A stretch of 64,000 nucleotides of DNA from Thermoplasmatota archaeon (lineage in GTDB: Archaea > Thermoplasmatota > Thermoplasmata > Thermoplasmatales > GCA-001856825), in assembly GCA_023381415.1 (NCBI GenBank), contig JAMCUN010000004.1:1-64000 (forward strand), read 5' to 3'. Shown piece by piece: positions 47,130 to 56,195 of this stretch. Each line of letters opens with the position of its first letter. Positions within the stretch are counted from its first letter, which is position 1. The translations under genes were made by a program, and so were the position numbers. Under the pieces are notes generated by a model that did no database searches, was not told the DNA's origin, and saw nothing but the letters and a program-made list of their open reading frames with translations.

Positions 47130-49774
47130 AAGTTGAAATTTCAAAGGGTATCGAGGAACTGAAGTTCGCACTGCTGTCGCCGGAGGAGGTAAGGAGGATG
47201 TCTGCCGTCAAGGTAATAACACCTGATACGTACGACGATGACGGCTATCCCATAGAAAAGGGTCTGATGGACCCATCAATGGGTGTTATAGAACCAGGAC
47301 TGAAGTGCAAGACATGCGGAGGGAAGGTGGACCAGTGCCCTGGTCACTTCGGCCATATAGAGCTTGCAATGCCAGTGGTGCATATAGGGTTCATCAAGGA
47401 AATATATTCGATACTTTCAAGCACCTGCTCAAACTGCGGAAGGATAAAGCTGCCTGAGGACAAGTTGAAGGAGTACTTCCAGAGGATAAAGGACACGGAG
47501 AACAGGCTCAGCGACATAGAATACGACGACATAGTGTCAGAAGTGGAATCAGATGCGTCAGAGGTTGTGATATGCCCGCACTGCCACTTCGAAAACCAGA
47601 AGGTGGCCCTTGACAAGCCGACGACGTTCCGAGAAGAGGGCAAGAAGCTAACGCCAAAGGAGATCAGGGAAAGGTTCGAAAAGATACAGAACGAGGATCT
47701 GCCTCTCATAGGCCTTGACCCAAAAGTAGCAAGGCCGGAATGGATGATCCTCACGGTATTCCCCGTGCCACCCGTGAACGTAAGGCCGACAATAACGCTT
47801 GAGACAGGTGAGAGGAGCGAAGACGACCTTACCCACAAGCTTGTTGATGTCATAAGGATAAACCAGAGGCTGAGGGAAAACAGGGACCAGGGTAGCCCGC
47901 AGCTGATAATAGAGGACCTCTGGGACCTGCTGCAGTATCACGTCACAACATATTTCGACAACCAGACTCCTGGGACCCCGCCGGCAAGGCACAGGTCAGG
48001 CAGGTCCCTCAAGACGCTGGTGCAGAGGCTCAAGGGAAAGGAGGGAAGGTTCAGGAGCAACCTCTCAGGGAAGAGGGTTAACTTCTCCGCAAGGACAGTG
48101 ATCAGCCCGGAACCTTTCCTTTCGATAAACCAGGTAGGTGTCCCGGCAAAGGCGGCAAGGGAACTGACCGTAACTGAGACGGTTACTGAACACAATTTCG
48201 AGCGGCTAAAGGAGCTGATAAGGAACGGGCCAGGAAAGGAGGAAGGGGAGTACAGGCCCGGAGTCAACTACGTCTACAGGGCAGACGGGAGCAGGATCAA
48301 GATATCTGAGAAGAACGCAAGCGAAGTTGCGGAGAAGATGGAACTGGGTTGGCAGGTGGAGAGACAGATAGAGGACGGTGACATCGTACTGTTCAACAGG
48401 CAGCCTAGCCTGCACAGGATGTCCATGATGGCACACGAAGTCAAGGTTCTGCCGTACAGGACGTTCAGGTTCAACCTTGCAGTATGCGCACCGTACAATG
48501 CAGACTTCGATGGCGATGAGATGAACCTCCATGTACTGCAGAGCCAGGAGGCCAGGGCAGAGGCCGAGATTCTCATGAAAGTGCAGGAGAACTTCCTTTC
48601 ACCAAGGTTTGGCGGACCGATCATGGGAGCGATTCACGACCACATCACAGCACTTTTCATGCTTACCTACAGGAATCCCCTCATACCGCTGGAAGCAGGG
48701 ATTCACATAATGAGCTACATTGACGTCGACCATGTGCCGGAAACAGTGGAGGTGGACGGAAAGAAGTACTTCAAAGGGAGGGACATATTCTCGCTCATCC
48801 TGCCAAAGGGAGTGAACATTGAATTCAAGGGGAAACTGGGGGACAAGAGCCTCGATCCTAACGGCACTGAGGGGACGATAAAGATAGTAGACAGCGTTCT
48901 TGTGAACGGCGCAATAGATGAGAATGCAATAGGGCAGTCAAAGGGTATCCTGCTCGACTATGTTCTGAGGAAGTACGGAAACGCGGAAGGGGCCAAGTTC
49001 CTGGACAACCTGACGAGACTGGCAGCAGGAGTGATAAGTTTCAACGGCTTCTCGACGGGCATTGACGACGAGGACGTACCAGGTGAGGCAAAGGCCCAGC
49101 TCAGGGAGGTCGGGAATGAGGCCGTCCAGAAGGTGGAGAAGTTAATAGAAAACTACAAGAACGGTCTTATTGGGATGGAACCAGGAAAGACCCTGGAAGA
49201 TACGCTGGAGTCAATGGTCATGAAGACGCTATCCCAGGCAAGGGAAAAGAGCTCCGAGATCGCATCTCACTATCTCGGTATGGACAACTCAACCGTTATC
49301 ATGGCAAGGTCAGGGGCGAGGGCAAACATGATGAACCTCGCTCAGATGGCAGGCATCATAGGGCAGCAGAGTATTAGGGGACAGAGGCAGCACAGGGGGT
49401 ACACCAACAGGACTCTGCCGCACTTCAAGAAGGGGGACATAGGGGCGTATGCGAGGGGATTTGTGAGCTCTTCATACAAGGAAGGATTGAATCCCACTGA
49501 ATATTTCTTCCACGCAACAGGAGGGAGAGAAGGGCTGGTCGATATTGCGGTCAGGACGTCAAGGTCAGGTTACATGCAGAGGAGACTTATCAACGCACTG
49601 GAGGACCTCAAGGTGTCGGAGGACGGAAGGGTCCTGGACACGGAAGATTCCATAATCCAGCTGGAATACGGAGAGGATGGCACGGATCCGTCGAGATCAT
49701 TCGAGGGGGAGTCTGTGGATGTCGACTACCTTGTAAAGGAGATGTTCGGAAACAAGTACGGAGGGAAAAAATGA
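47126..49774 (+). CDS. rpoA1: DNA-directed RNA polymerase subunit A'
   Basis: N-terminal part of the largest subunit, 882 residues, carrying the active centre. Zinc-binding clamp sites [17 protein letters not shown] and CSNCGR...CPHCHF lie at the start; the lid/rudder [12 protein letters not shown] and catalytic magnesium motif [12 protein letters not shown] follow; the bridge-helix region with [17 protein letters not shown] is near the end. The split to A'' is at the usual place. ATGA overlaps link it to rpoB and rpoA2. Confidence 0.96.
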   Translation: MKVEISKGIEELKFALLSPEEVRRMSAVKVITPDTYDDDGYPIEKGLMDPSMGVIEPGLKCKTCGGKVDQCPGHFGHIELAMPVVHIGFIKEIYSILSSTCSNCGRIKLPEDKLKEYFQRIKDTENRLSDIEYDDIVSEVESDASEVVICPHCHFENQKVALDKPTTFREEGKKLTPKEIRERFEKIQNEDLPLIGLDPKVARPEWMILTVFPVPPVNVRPTITLETGERSEDDLTHKLVDVIRINQRLRENRDQGSPQLIIEDLWDLLQYHVTTYFDNQTPGTPPARHRSGRSLKTLVQRLKGKEGRFRSNLSGKRVNFSARTVISPEPFLSINQVGVPAKAARELTVTETVTEHNFERLKELIRNGPGKEEGEYRPGVNYVYRADGSRIKISEKNASEVAEKMELGWQVERQIEDGDIVLFNRQPSLHRMSMMAHEVKVLPYRTFRFNLAVCAPYNADFDGDEMNLHVLQSQEARAEAEILMKVQENFLSPRFGGPIMGAIHDHITALFMLTYRNPLIPLEAGIHIMSYIDVDHVPETVEVDGKKYFKGRDIFSLILPKGVNIEFKGKLGDKSLDPNGTEGTIKIVDSVLVNGAIDENAIGQSKGILLDYVLRKYGNAEGAKFLDNLTRLAAGVISFNGFSTGIDDEDVPGEAKAQLREVGNEAVQKVEKLIENYKNGLIGMEPGKTLEDTLESMVMKTLSQAREKSSEIASHYLGMDNSTVIMARSGARANMMNLAQMAGIIGQQSIRGQRQHRGYTNRTLPHFKKGDIGAYARGFVSSSYKEGLNPTEYFFHATGGREGLVDIAVRTSRSGYMQRRLINALEDLKVSEDGRVLDTEDSIIQLEYGEDGTDPSRSFEGESVDVDYLVKEMFGNKYGGKK

Positions 49775-51312
49775 CAATTCTTGCTTGGAAGGACACGCTG
49801 AAGAAGGTCAAGGAACTCATTGATAAGGCCCCTGTCGGCTACGTACTGGACTACGAAGTCCAGCCGGATAAGTCGATAAAGGAGGCGCTCATAACAGTCA
49901 CGGGGAAGACGTTCGTTGCGAAGGCCAAGATCTCTAAAATAGCGCCTTATGAGAACGAGAAGAACGTCCTCAAGAAAAAGAAGGACAGGCTCAAGACCCT
50001 CGTCATGGTTGAAAAAATTGAGGAGATACAGGACGACATAGTGAATTACGAGGAGGTATCAGGAGGGTCCATAGACAAGATACTCTCATTCTCTGTACTT
50101 GCCAAAAAGGAAGAGGCCAAGATAGAGCAGAGGGAACCGATGGAGGAAAAGCTCAGCAGCGACGTGAAGAGCCTCCTGAGGCAGGTTGAGAAGGATGGGG
50201 AGAAGCTTCCTGTAAAGATAGCAGAGAAGTTGGCCGAAGCCAAGAAGCAGTACAAGATAGAGGGGAAGGACTTCGACAAGCTTGTGAAGGCAACGATAGA
50301 GAAGTACAAGGAAACGGGCGTGGATGCCTACGAGGCTGTCGGAATCGTAGGTGCGCAGAGCATAGGGGAGCCAGGCACGCAGATGACGATGAGGACATTC
50401 CACTTTGCGGGTGTCGCTGAAATGGATGTCACACTGGGCCTGCCAAGGCTCATAGAGATAGTTGATGCGAGGAAGACGCCAAGCACGCCATCCATGACGA
50501 TATACATGACTGAAAAGGCCAGGGGGGATGAGGACAGAGCCGTTGCACTAGCACGTTCTATAGAATCCACGACCCTCCTTGATGTGGCAGATATAGAGGT
50601 CAATACCACGGAAAGCTACGTACTTATAATGCTTGACAAGCAGAAGATGCTGGAGAGGGGGCTGAAGAGGGAGGAAATTCTCCCGAGGCTTAAGAAGATA
50701 AGGATGCAGAAGACAACAATAACAGAGGAGGATGACCAGATCAAGCTTTCCCTAGATGAGCCATCGTTCAAGAAGATATACCAGCTCTACGAGAACCTCA
50801 AGACATTCCAGGTGAAGGGACTAGATGGCATAAAGAGGGCGATAGTGAAGTTCGACCAGAAGGCAAAGGAATGGGTAATATACACGCAAGGATCAAACCT
50901 TGCCGGGGTTCTGGAACTGAAGGACGTGGACTTTGCGAGGACAAAGACAAACGACATAATCGAGATATCGCAGGTTCTTGGAGTGGAAGCAGCGAGAGAG
51001 GCGATAATAGAGGAGAGCACATCCACGCTTCACAATGCAGGACTAAACACAGATATCAGGCACCTCATGCTGGTGGCAGACATGATGACATTCACGGGCG
51101 TGGTCGAGGCAATAGGCAGGCACGGAATATCGGGAAAGAAGGCATCAGTGCTGGCAAGGGCGGCGTTCGAAATAACTAGCAAGCATCTGCTGAACGCAGG
51201 ACTGATTGGGGAAGTGGACAGGCTGAACGGTGTTGCAGAAAATATTATAGTGGGACAACCCATCACCCTTGGTACAGGTGCAGTAAAACTTTCGTACAGG
51301 AGAGAGGAATAA
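49771..51312 (+). CDS. rpoA2: DNA-directed RNA polymerase subunit A'' with long N-terminal extension
   Basis: C-terminal part of the largest subunit. The conserved core begins near residue 186 ([20 protein letters not shown]), followed by [21 protein letters not shown] and the cleft/clamp end [15 protein letters not shown]. Archaeal A'' proteins are usually close to 390 residues with about 60-70 residues before this block; here there are about 185 and the total is 513. The extra N-terminal sequence is charged, Lys/Glu-rich and contains a beta-rich first part ([19 protein letters not shown]). It is not an intein. Confidence 0.94.
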   Translation: MTILAWKDTLKKVKELIDKAPVGYVLDYEVQPDKSIKEALITVTGKTFVAKAKISKIAPYENEKNVLKKKKDRLKTLVMVEKIEEIQDDIVNYEEVSGGSIDKILSFSVLAKKEEAKIEQREPMEEKLSSDVKSLLRQVEKDGEKLPVKIAEKLAEAKKQYKIEGKDFDKLVKATIEKYKETGVDAYEAVGIVGAQSIGEPGTQMTMRTFHFAGVAEMDVTLGLPRLIEIVDARKTPSTPSMTIYMTEKARGDEDRAVALARSIESTTLLDVADIEVNTTESYVLIMLDKQKMLERGLKREEILPRLKKIRMQKTTITEEDDQIKLSLDEPSFKKIYQLYENLKTFQVKGLDGIKRAIVKFDQKAKEWVIYTQGSNLAGVLELKDVDFARTKTNDIIEISQVLGVEAAREAIIEESTSTLHNAGLNTDIRHLMLVADMMTFTGVVEAIGRHGISGKKASVLARAAFEITSKHLLNAGLIGEVDRLNGVAENIIVGQPITLGTGAVKLSYRREE

Positions 51313-51588
51313 ATGGACTACAATTGGGAACTAGGCAGGCTGAAGGAGACGGGAAAATTCGTGCTGGGAGCTCGGGCTACGGAAAAGCTGGGAAAGAAGG
51401 GAAGCATAAAGGCTCTCGTAATGGCAGACGAGCCGCAGTTAAAGGGAAAATACGAAGACATAAAGGCGCCAAAGTTTATCGTCCCTCTCAACTCAATTCA
51501 GCTGGGTAACACATTTGGCAAGCCGTTTGCAGTCTCTGTGGTGGGAGTCATAGATTCAGGTGTCTCTCAGTTCAGGGAGAATGAGTGA
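51313..51588 (+). CDS. rpl30e: Ribosomal protein L30e
   Basis: 91-residue L7Ae/L30e-fold protein in the standard position after rpoA2. ELGRLKETGKFVLGARATEK and the final part SIQLGNTFGKPFAVSVVGVIDSG are typical of L30e. It follows rpoA2 immediately and overlaps nusA by 4 nt. Binds rRNA kink-turns in the large subunit. Confidence 0.9.
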   Translation: MDYNWELGRLKETGKFVLGARATEKLGKKGSIKALVMADEPQLKGKYEDIKAPKFIVPLNSIQLGNTFGKPFAVSVVGVIDSGVSQFRENE

Positions 51589-52022
51589 ATTTGGGCGAAA
51601 TAACCCTTGATACAAGGAGCCTTGACCTGATACAGCTCTTCGAGAAATCAATTGGGCTGCCGGTTAAGGACGTGATGGAAACAGAGGACGTGATATTCTA
51701 CGTCCTTGAGAAAGGGGGGACTTACAAGCTGTTCACAAACGACGACAAGAAGCGGGCCCTGGACAAAATAAAGGAAAACGTGAAGAAGAGGGTGAATGTC
51801 CTGGACTATGCAGCAGAGCCCGAACAGTTCTTCAGGAACCTCTTCTACAGGTACAAGGTGATATCCCTCAACATTACAGCGGGGGAGAGCGGATACGTAG
51901 TCAACGTGAAGGTGGACCCCAACTACAAGGCATCTGCGATAGGTAAGGAGGCAAAGAACCTGAAGACGGCGATGCAGCTTGCTAAGAGGCATTTCACGAT
52001 AGCACGCCTGTACATTGAGTGA
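51585..52022 (+). CDS. nusA: NusA-like transcription factor (KH domains only)
   Basis: 145 residues corresponding to the two KH domains of NusA: GLPVKDVMETEDVIFYVLEKG and KASAIGKEAKNLKTAMQLAKRHF. Archaeal NusA lacks the bacterial N-terminal polymerase-binding and S1 domains. The order rpl30e-nusA at the end of the rpo operon is conserved in archaea. Starts with an ATG or the following TTG, overlapping the L30e stop. Confidence 0.92.
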   Translation: MNLGEITLDTRSLDLIQLFEKSIGLPVKDVMETEDVIFYVLEKGGTYKLFTNDDKKRALDKIKENVKKRVNVLDYAAEPEQFFRNLFYRYKVISLNITAGESGYVVNVKVDPNYKASAIGKEAKNLKTAMQLAKRHFTIARLYIE

Positions 52023-52065
52023 ATCCACCCTTCCAATGGAACCCGTTGCTGCCGACACCCTATTT

Positions 52066-52320
52066 TTATTGCTGAATATCCACTAGTTTCTTCGGCGATG
52101 ATCTACCGGAGACTATCCTGATGTTCGCTTGTGGGACGGAGTAGAATCTTGAAAGTTGCCTTATAATATCCATATTTGCCCTGTCGTTCTTTCTTTTTTC
52201 TGTGGTGTGGATCACAATTATGCCCTCCTTCTCCTCCACCTTGTCTTTGCCCCTCTTCACGATCACTTCGACCCTCACTTCTTGTCCTTCCTTCAGCATT
52301 TTGAATAAGACGAAACTCAA
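52066..52320 (-). CDS. DUF167/UPF0235 (YggU-like) protein
   Basis: 84 residues with the YggU pattern: EVRVEVIVKRGKDK, a beta strand GIIVIHTT, then NDRANMDIIRQLSRFYSVPQANIRIVSG and SSPKKLVDI. The family is small and widespread, without an established biochemical role. An internal ATG (MLKEGQEV) would shorten it by seven residues. Downstream of and in the same direction as the methylthiotransferase gene; convergent with nusA. Confidence 0.82.
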   Translation of the reverse strand: MSFVLFKMLKEGQEVRVEVIVKRGKDKVEEKEGIIVIHTTEKRKNDRANMDIIRQLSRFYSVPQANIRIVSGRSSPKKLVDIQQ

Positions 52321-52392
52321 TAATTTTTTGGAATGCTGGCCTGGTATATCTCCAGAGGCTGGATAGGCAGGAAGAATAGAAGGGACGTTGAT

Positions 52393-53556
52393 TTACCTTC
52401 CGAGGAGATAGAATTTAGAGCTGTCGAAAATCTTGACAATCCTCCTTTCTCCCAGCCTTCCAGACTTGAGAACAACAGGATGATAGTTCTCATCCCTCCC
52501 CACCACTGTCCTATTCTTACCCGTCTCGGTGATGAGTACCTCCTCTTCAATCCCGACGAATCGTTTGAGTGAATCAACTGAAATGTCCCTGTGCAGCTCG
52601 GAGAATATCTGGCTCCACTGGGCAGTCTGGTTAGACGGAGGGGTCTTCCAGGAGTATGCCGCAGTTCCAGGCCTCGGGGAGTATCTTGTCACATTGAGTA
52701 TCTCCGGCCTGACCTCTCTGATGACCCGTGCAGTCTCACGGAGTCCCTCCACAGTCTCGTTGGGAAATCCGACTATCACGTCTGTGCTCAGCATACCTGC
52801 AGGAAACTCTGCCCTGAACTTCCTGACAACTTCCAGGAATCTTTCAATCCTGTACTGCCTACCCATCTTCCTCAGGACGACCTGGTCTCCGCTCTGGAAT
52901 GGGATGTGAAGGAACTTGTACACCTTTCCTGATCTCATTACGCCCAAGAGATCATCAATTATCGAGCCGGCATTTTCAGGCTCCATCATGCCTATCCTAA
53001 TCTTGAAATCGCCATCAATCCCAGCTATCCTGCTCACGAGCGCTGGAAGGGATGTAGAGCTGTCTTGTCCGTATGAACCGGTATCAAGTGCAGTGAGCCT
53101 TATCTCCTTTGCACCCCTGTTCACAAGCTCCCTGACTGACCGGACTATATCGTCCTCGTTGAAACTTTTCAGCCTTCCCCTTGCGATTCTCGATATGCAG
53201 AATGTGCACCCGCCATCACATCCCTCAGCAATTGGGACGCCTGCGCTGAGATTACCGTCCTTCAGTATGGGGAGTTTCCCATATGAAACTGAAAAATCAA
53301 GCCTCTTAACATCTTCAGGAACGTTGGTCAGGCAACCAGAGACTATGACATCCTTCCCCTGATTCCTCACTTGCTCTATCCTCCTTAGCATGCGGTCTTC
53401 AGTGTGCTTGATGACGACGCAGGTCGATATGAGGACGGAGTCAGCCGATTCCACGTCTTCAACAAGTTGATTTCCCTGGGAGATTAGGGAGTTTGCGATC
53501 ATCTCCCCCTGTGCCTGATTGAGGGTGCATCCGTAGTTCTCAAGGTAGAATTTCAT
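52393..53556 (-). CDS. MiaB-like tRNA methylthiotransferase (e-MtaB/CDKAL1 type)
   Basis: Radical-SAM methylthiotransferase expected to convert t6A37 to ms2t6A37 in ANN-decoding tRNAs. The UPF0004 domain opens with MKFYLENYGCTLNQAQGE (Cys10 conserved) with further cysteines in STCVV and SGCL; the radical-SAM motif is CDGGCTFC; a TRAM domain closes the protein (GIEEEVLITETGKNRTVVGRD to RIVKI). 387 aa is slightly short for the family. Confidence 0.9.
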   Translation of the reverse strand: MKFYLENYGCTLNQAQGEMIANSLISQGNQLVEDVESADSVLISTCVVIKHTEDRMLRRIEQVRNQGKDVIVSGCLTNVPEDVKRLDFSVSYGKLPILKDGNLSAGVPIAEGCDGGCTFCISRIARGRLKSFNEDDIVRSVRELVNRGAKEIRLTALDTGSYGQDSSTSLPALVSRIAGIDGDFKIRIGMMEPENAGSIIDDLLGVMRSGKVYKFLHIPFQSGDQVVLRKMGRQYRIERFLEVVRKFRAEFPAGMLSTDVIVGFPNETVEGLRETARVIREVRPEILNVTRYSPRPGTAAYSWKTPPSNQTAQWSQIFSELHRDISVDSLKRFVGIEEEVLITETGKNRTVVGRDENYHPVVLKSGRLGERRIVKIFDSSKFYLLGR

Positions 53557-53733
53557 GGTGGATCTTGCGTTCAGGGGATGAACATGAATTAATAGAAAAT
53601 TGTAACGACATTCCTTTAGCTAATTTCAAGGAGGAATGGCAGGCAGGTGGAATCAGGGGAAAGCAGATGATGAGAGCCTCTTTAAATCTATTCAATATAG
53701 AATAAGTTAATCTTTAGATTTGATTGTGGGGCT

Positions 53734-54417
53734 GTGGGAAGAATACTCGAACTCTCTATCACCCAAACCGACTGTCCACATCCTGTGATAACTGCAAGAA
53801 TGAAGGGGCTGTCAATCCTGGTAATGAATACTGTGAAGCTTAGCGAGAAGAAACAGATGAACTTCAGCATCTTCAGGACATCGAACCAGAAGAGCACGAA
53901 AGAGGCAATCAGAATGCTGTCTAAGTTCCCGGATCTTGAAATACACGAGATCGTCGGAATCAAGAAGCAGCTATTTTCAGCAATATACTCCTTCCCCACC
54001 ACTTCCGCCCTGCAGAGGCTATCCGCATTTGGATTCAGGATTTACCCCATCTTTGCAAGTGACGGGATAGAGAAGTGGTTCTATCATCTATCTGATGAGA
54101 ACATAGCCCCTTTGCTTTCTGCGATAGACGACGAAACAACTAAACTGGTGGATTGGAGGAAGCTAAGCGTTTCGGAATTCTACGAGACCTATACGCAGCT
54201 GTTTCAGGATATATGGAGGATACACCAGGTCGAGGATCTGCCTCCCCAGAACAGGGAAATACTTGAGAAGGCAGTAAGGCTGGGTTACTATGACTGGCCC
54301 AGGAGAATATCTCTTTCCTCTCTGAGCAAGACCATCAACCTGCCGAAGTCCACGCTGTCATACAGATTAAGGAGGGCTGAAAAAGAGCTATTCATCCAGA
54401 GGACAAAACGCACCTGA
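53734..54417 (+). CDS. HTH-10 (bacterio-opsin activator type) transcription regulator
   Basis: 227 residues. The C-terminal helix-turn-helix is diagnostic: NREILEKAVRLGYYDWPRR, then SLSSLSKTINLPKSTLSYRLRRAEKEL. The N-terminal half (about 1-160) is a sensory or dimerisation domain like those in haloarchaeal and Thermoplasma Bat-like regulators. It starts with GTG; a TATA-like TTTAAATC (53680-53688) is 50 nt upstream. The next gene is gamma-glutamyltranspeptidase, and a dyad sits between the two; regulation of that gene or the peptide transporter is a hypothesis. Confidence 0.85.
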   Translation: MGRILELSITQTDCPHPVITARMKGLSILVMNTVKLSEKKQMNFSIFRTSNQKSTKEAIRMLSKFPDLEIHEIVGIKKQLFSAIYSFPTTSALQRLSAFGFRIYPIFASDGIEKWFYHLSDENIAPLLSAIDDETTKLVDWRKLSVSEFYETYTQLFQDIWRIHQVEDLPPQNREILEKAVRLGYYDWPRRISLSSLSKTINLPKSTLSYRLRRAEKELFIQRTKRT

Positions 54418-54442
54418 CTTCAATATGAAGCGAATACCTGAG

Positions 54443-54462
54443 AATTCCCCGGAGGGGAAATT
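54443..54462. promoter_or_regulatory. Dyad immediately upstream of the ggt TATA box
   Basis: AATTCCCC-GGA-GGGGAAATT is an inverted repeat with one extra A. It ends about 10 nt before the ggt TATA box, the typical position of an archaeal activator or repressor site. It follows the regulator gene by 25 nt and could also be that gene's transcript end, though no T-run follows. Confidence 0.4.
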
Positions 54463-54470
54463 GAAATAAG

Positions 54471-54481
54471 GTTATAAATAA
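54471..54481 (+). promoter_or_regulatory. TATA box of ggt
   Basis: GTTATAAATAA is centred about 24 nt upstream of the ATG at 54499. The gene also has AAGGAGTGGAG (54484-54494) between box and start. Confidence 0.55.
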
Positions 54482-54498
54482 AGAAGGAGTGGAGTTTC

Positions 54499-56061
54499 AT
54501 GCGAACAAGGCCGAACGCTTTTTCAAGGAAGGGCGTGGTGTCATCATCAAGCATTCAGTCTTCAATTGCGGGGGCAAAGGTACTTGAGGCCGGGGGGAAC
54601 ATAGTCGATGCTGCGATCGCAACAAGCGCAGTCCTCTGCGTGACACAGAACAACCTGTGCGGACTTGGAGGGGATGCCTTCATACTGCTAAAGATGGATG
54701 GAAAGCCTGTACTAAACCTGAATGGAAGCGGGCGAGCCTTCAAGAGTATGACGATCGAGCATTTTCTCGAAAGGGGAATAACGCAACTTCCACCAAGGGG
54801 AAGGGACTCTGTCCTGACGGTCCCTGGACTAGTACGCGGGTGGGAGGACATCCACAGGAGATATGGAACTATGGAGATGAAGGAGCTCCTTAAACCTGCT
54901 TACGACTATGCGAAATACGGATTTCCTGTTACCCATAATTACAGCGAGTCGATAAGCGTTAGTGCCAGATATCTGGGGGTATTCGAAAACTGGAAATCTA
55001 TATTTCTGAGGAATGGGTCGGCTCCTGCTCCGGGATCAATATTCAGGCAGGACGATCTGGCCAGCACATTTGGCGAGATGATTTCAGATGGCATTTCATC
55101 CTTCTACGAAGGCCATCTAGCCGACAGGATTGTGGAAGGGCTTAACAAACAGGGCGTGGATGTCAGCGAAGACGACCTAAGGGATCACAAGTCAACATTC
55201 CAGGAGCCGATTTCTACAGATTTCAACGGATTCAAGGTTTATGAGACTGCCCCCAACAGTCAGGCTGCCACTGCGATACTGTGGTTGAACATGCTTGCAT
55301 CAGAGACAAAGGAGAACTCTCTCAGGGATGTTCTGTTATCTGGACTGATCGCGTATTCACAGCGCGATAAGCTCATATCTGATCCAGCCTATCATCCCCT
55401 GCCCGCTGATTTCTCATCCAAGAAGTTTGCAATGGAAGTTTTGAGGGACGGAAAGATGGCAGGAGATGCCACTGGAGGGAAGGGGGATAAGGGGGACACC
55501 ACATACTTCTCAATAACAGACTCGGAAGGAGAAAGCATATCATTCATACAGAGCAATTACATGGGGTTCGGTTCAGGAATAGTGCCTGAGGGGACAGGAC
55601 TGGTGCTTCAGAACAGGGGATCTTACTTCAGCCTGGATAAGGGTCATCACAATTCGTTGATGCCAGGCAAGAGGACCTTCCATACATTATGTGCAGGCAT
55701 GATGGAGGACGAGGATGGATACATAGCATCCGTCGGGTCTATGGGAGGCGATATACAGCCCCAGCTTCACGTACAGATGATTCTCGGCCTTATGGGGAAG
55801 AGGGATGATCCGCAGGCAGTTATAGATGCCCCTAGGTGGGCATTCCCTTATACCATCTACGAAAAACCCTCATCATTCGTGGTAGAATCTGAGAGGTTGG
55901 GCGAAGAAATTTCTAAGATACTTCCAGTAATGAAGGTGAACGTCACAGGGTTTTCCTCGCAGCTTGGGCATGCCCAAATAACGGCCAGGTTGAAAAATGG
56001 GACGGTGGTAGGGGGCGCAGACCCAAGGGGGGACGGGGTATCAATCCCTGCCACGAGCTGA
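54499..56061 (+). CDS. ggt: Gamma-glutamyltranspeptidase-like N-terminal-nucleophile hydrolase
   Basis: 520-residue gamma-glutamyltransferase homologue that would self-cleave before the nucleophile Thr334 in KGDTTYFSITD to give large and small subunits. Further signatures: VLEAGGNIVDAAIATSAVL, the GLGGDAFILLK block and the small-subunit MGFGSGIVPEGTG. There is no signal peptide, so unlike bacterial periplasmic GGT it should act in the cytosol. Substrates could be gamma-glutamyl compounds or, as for some related hydrolases, other amides. It precedes a peptide ABC transporter operon, which fits a role in peptide or amide use. Confidence 0.93.
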   Translation: MRTRPNAFSRKGVVSSSSIQSSIAGAKVLEAGGNIVDAAIATSAVLCVTQNNLCGLGGDAFILLKMDGKPVLNLNGSGRAFKSMTIEHFLERGITQLPPRGRDSVLTVPGLVRGWEDIHRRYGTMEMKELLKPAYDYAKYGFPVTHNYSESISVSARYLGVFENWKSIFLRNGSAPAPGSIFRQDDLASTFGEMISDGISSFYEGHLADRIVEGLNKQGVDVSEDDLRDHKSTFQEPISTDFNGFKVYETAPNSQAATAILWLNMLASETKENSLRDVLLSGLIAYSQRDKLISDPAYHPLPADFSSKKFAMEVLRDGKMAGDATGGKGDKGDTTYFSITDSEGESISFIQSNYMGFGSGIVPEGTGLVLQNRGSYFSLDKGHHNSLMPGKRTFHTLCAGMMEDEDGYIASVGSMGGDIQPQLHVQMILGLMGKRDDPQAVIDAPRWAFPYTIYEKPSSFVVESERLGEEISKILPVMKVNVTGFSSQLGHAQITARLKNGTVVGGADPRGDGVSIPATS

Positions 56062-56129
56062 TGCAAGAAGTTCGGAACGACAAACTCGCTGGCAACTGTG
56101 CAGTAAATCTGGCTTTTGCAGTGTATTCA

Positions 56130-56139
56130 GTATATAAAA
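56130..56139 (+). promoter_or_regulatory. TATA box of the peptide ABC transporter operon
   Basis: GTATATAAAA is a good archaeal TATA element. Transcription would begin around 56158-56162, giving a leader of about 35 nt. A nearer AT-rich TTTAAATAAAG (56179-56189) is too close to the start codon to serve. Confidence 0.5.
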
Positions 56140-56161
56140 CAAAATTGTACCTGTTCGAGAA

Positions 56162-56173
56162 ATAGTTAACTAT
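56162..56173. promoter_or_regulatory. Perfect 12-bp palindrome at the transporter transcription start
   Basis: ATAGTTAACTAT reads the same on both strands and falls at the predicted transcription start. A repressor bound there would block initiation. Chance cannot be excluded in AT-rich DNA. Confidence 0.35.
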
Positions 56174-56195
56174 GTGAGTTTAAATAAAGTTGCTT

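Noticed and set aside
49771-50330. Intein in RNA polymerase A''
   Set aside because: The extra sequence is N-terminal, with none of the Cys/Ser start and HN-Cys/Ser splice motifs.
53660-53733. ATGATGA resembling a box C upstream of the HTH-10 gene
   Set aside because: No CTGA lies within a suitable distance and there is no terminal stem; chance match.
53688-54002. Minus-strand frame of 104 codons over the HTH-10 regulator
   Set aside because: Shadow of the regulator gene, whose helix-turn-helix is clear on the plus strand.
54555-54851. Prophage, defence or mobile element
   Set aside because: Across the window I found no integrase, transposase, Cas, toxin-antitoxin or phage structural genes; genes are housekeeping or metabolic.
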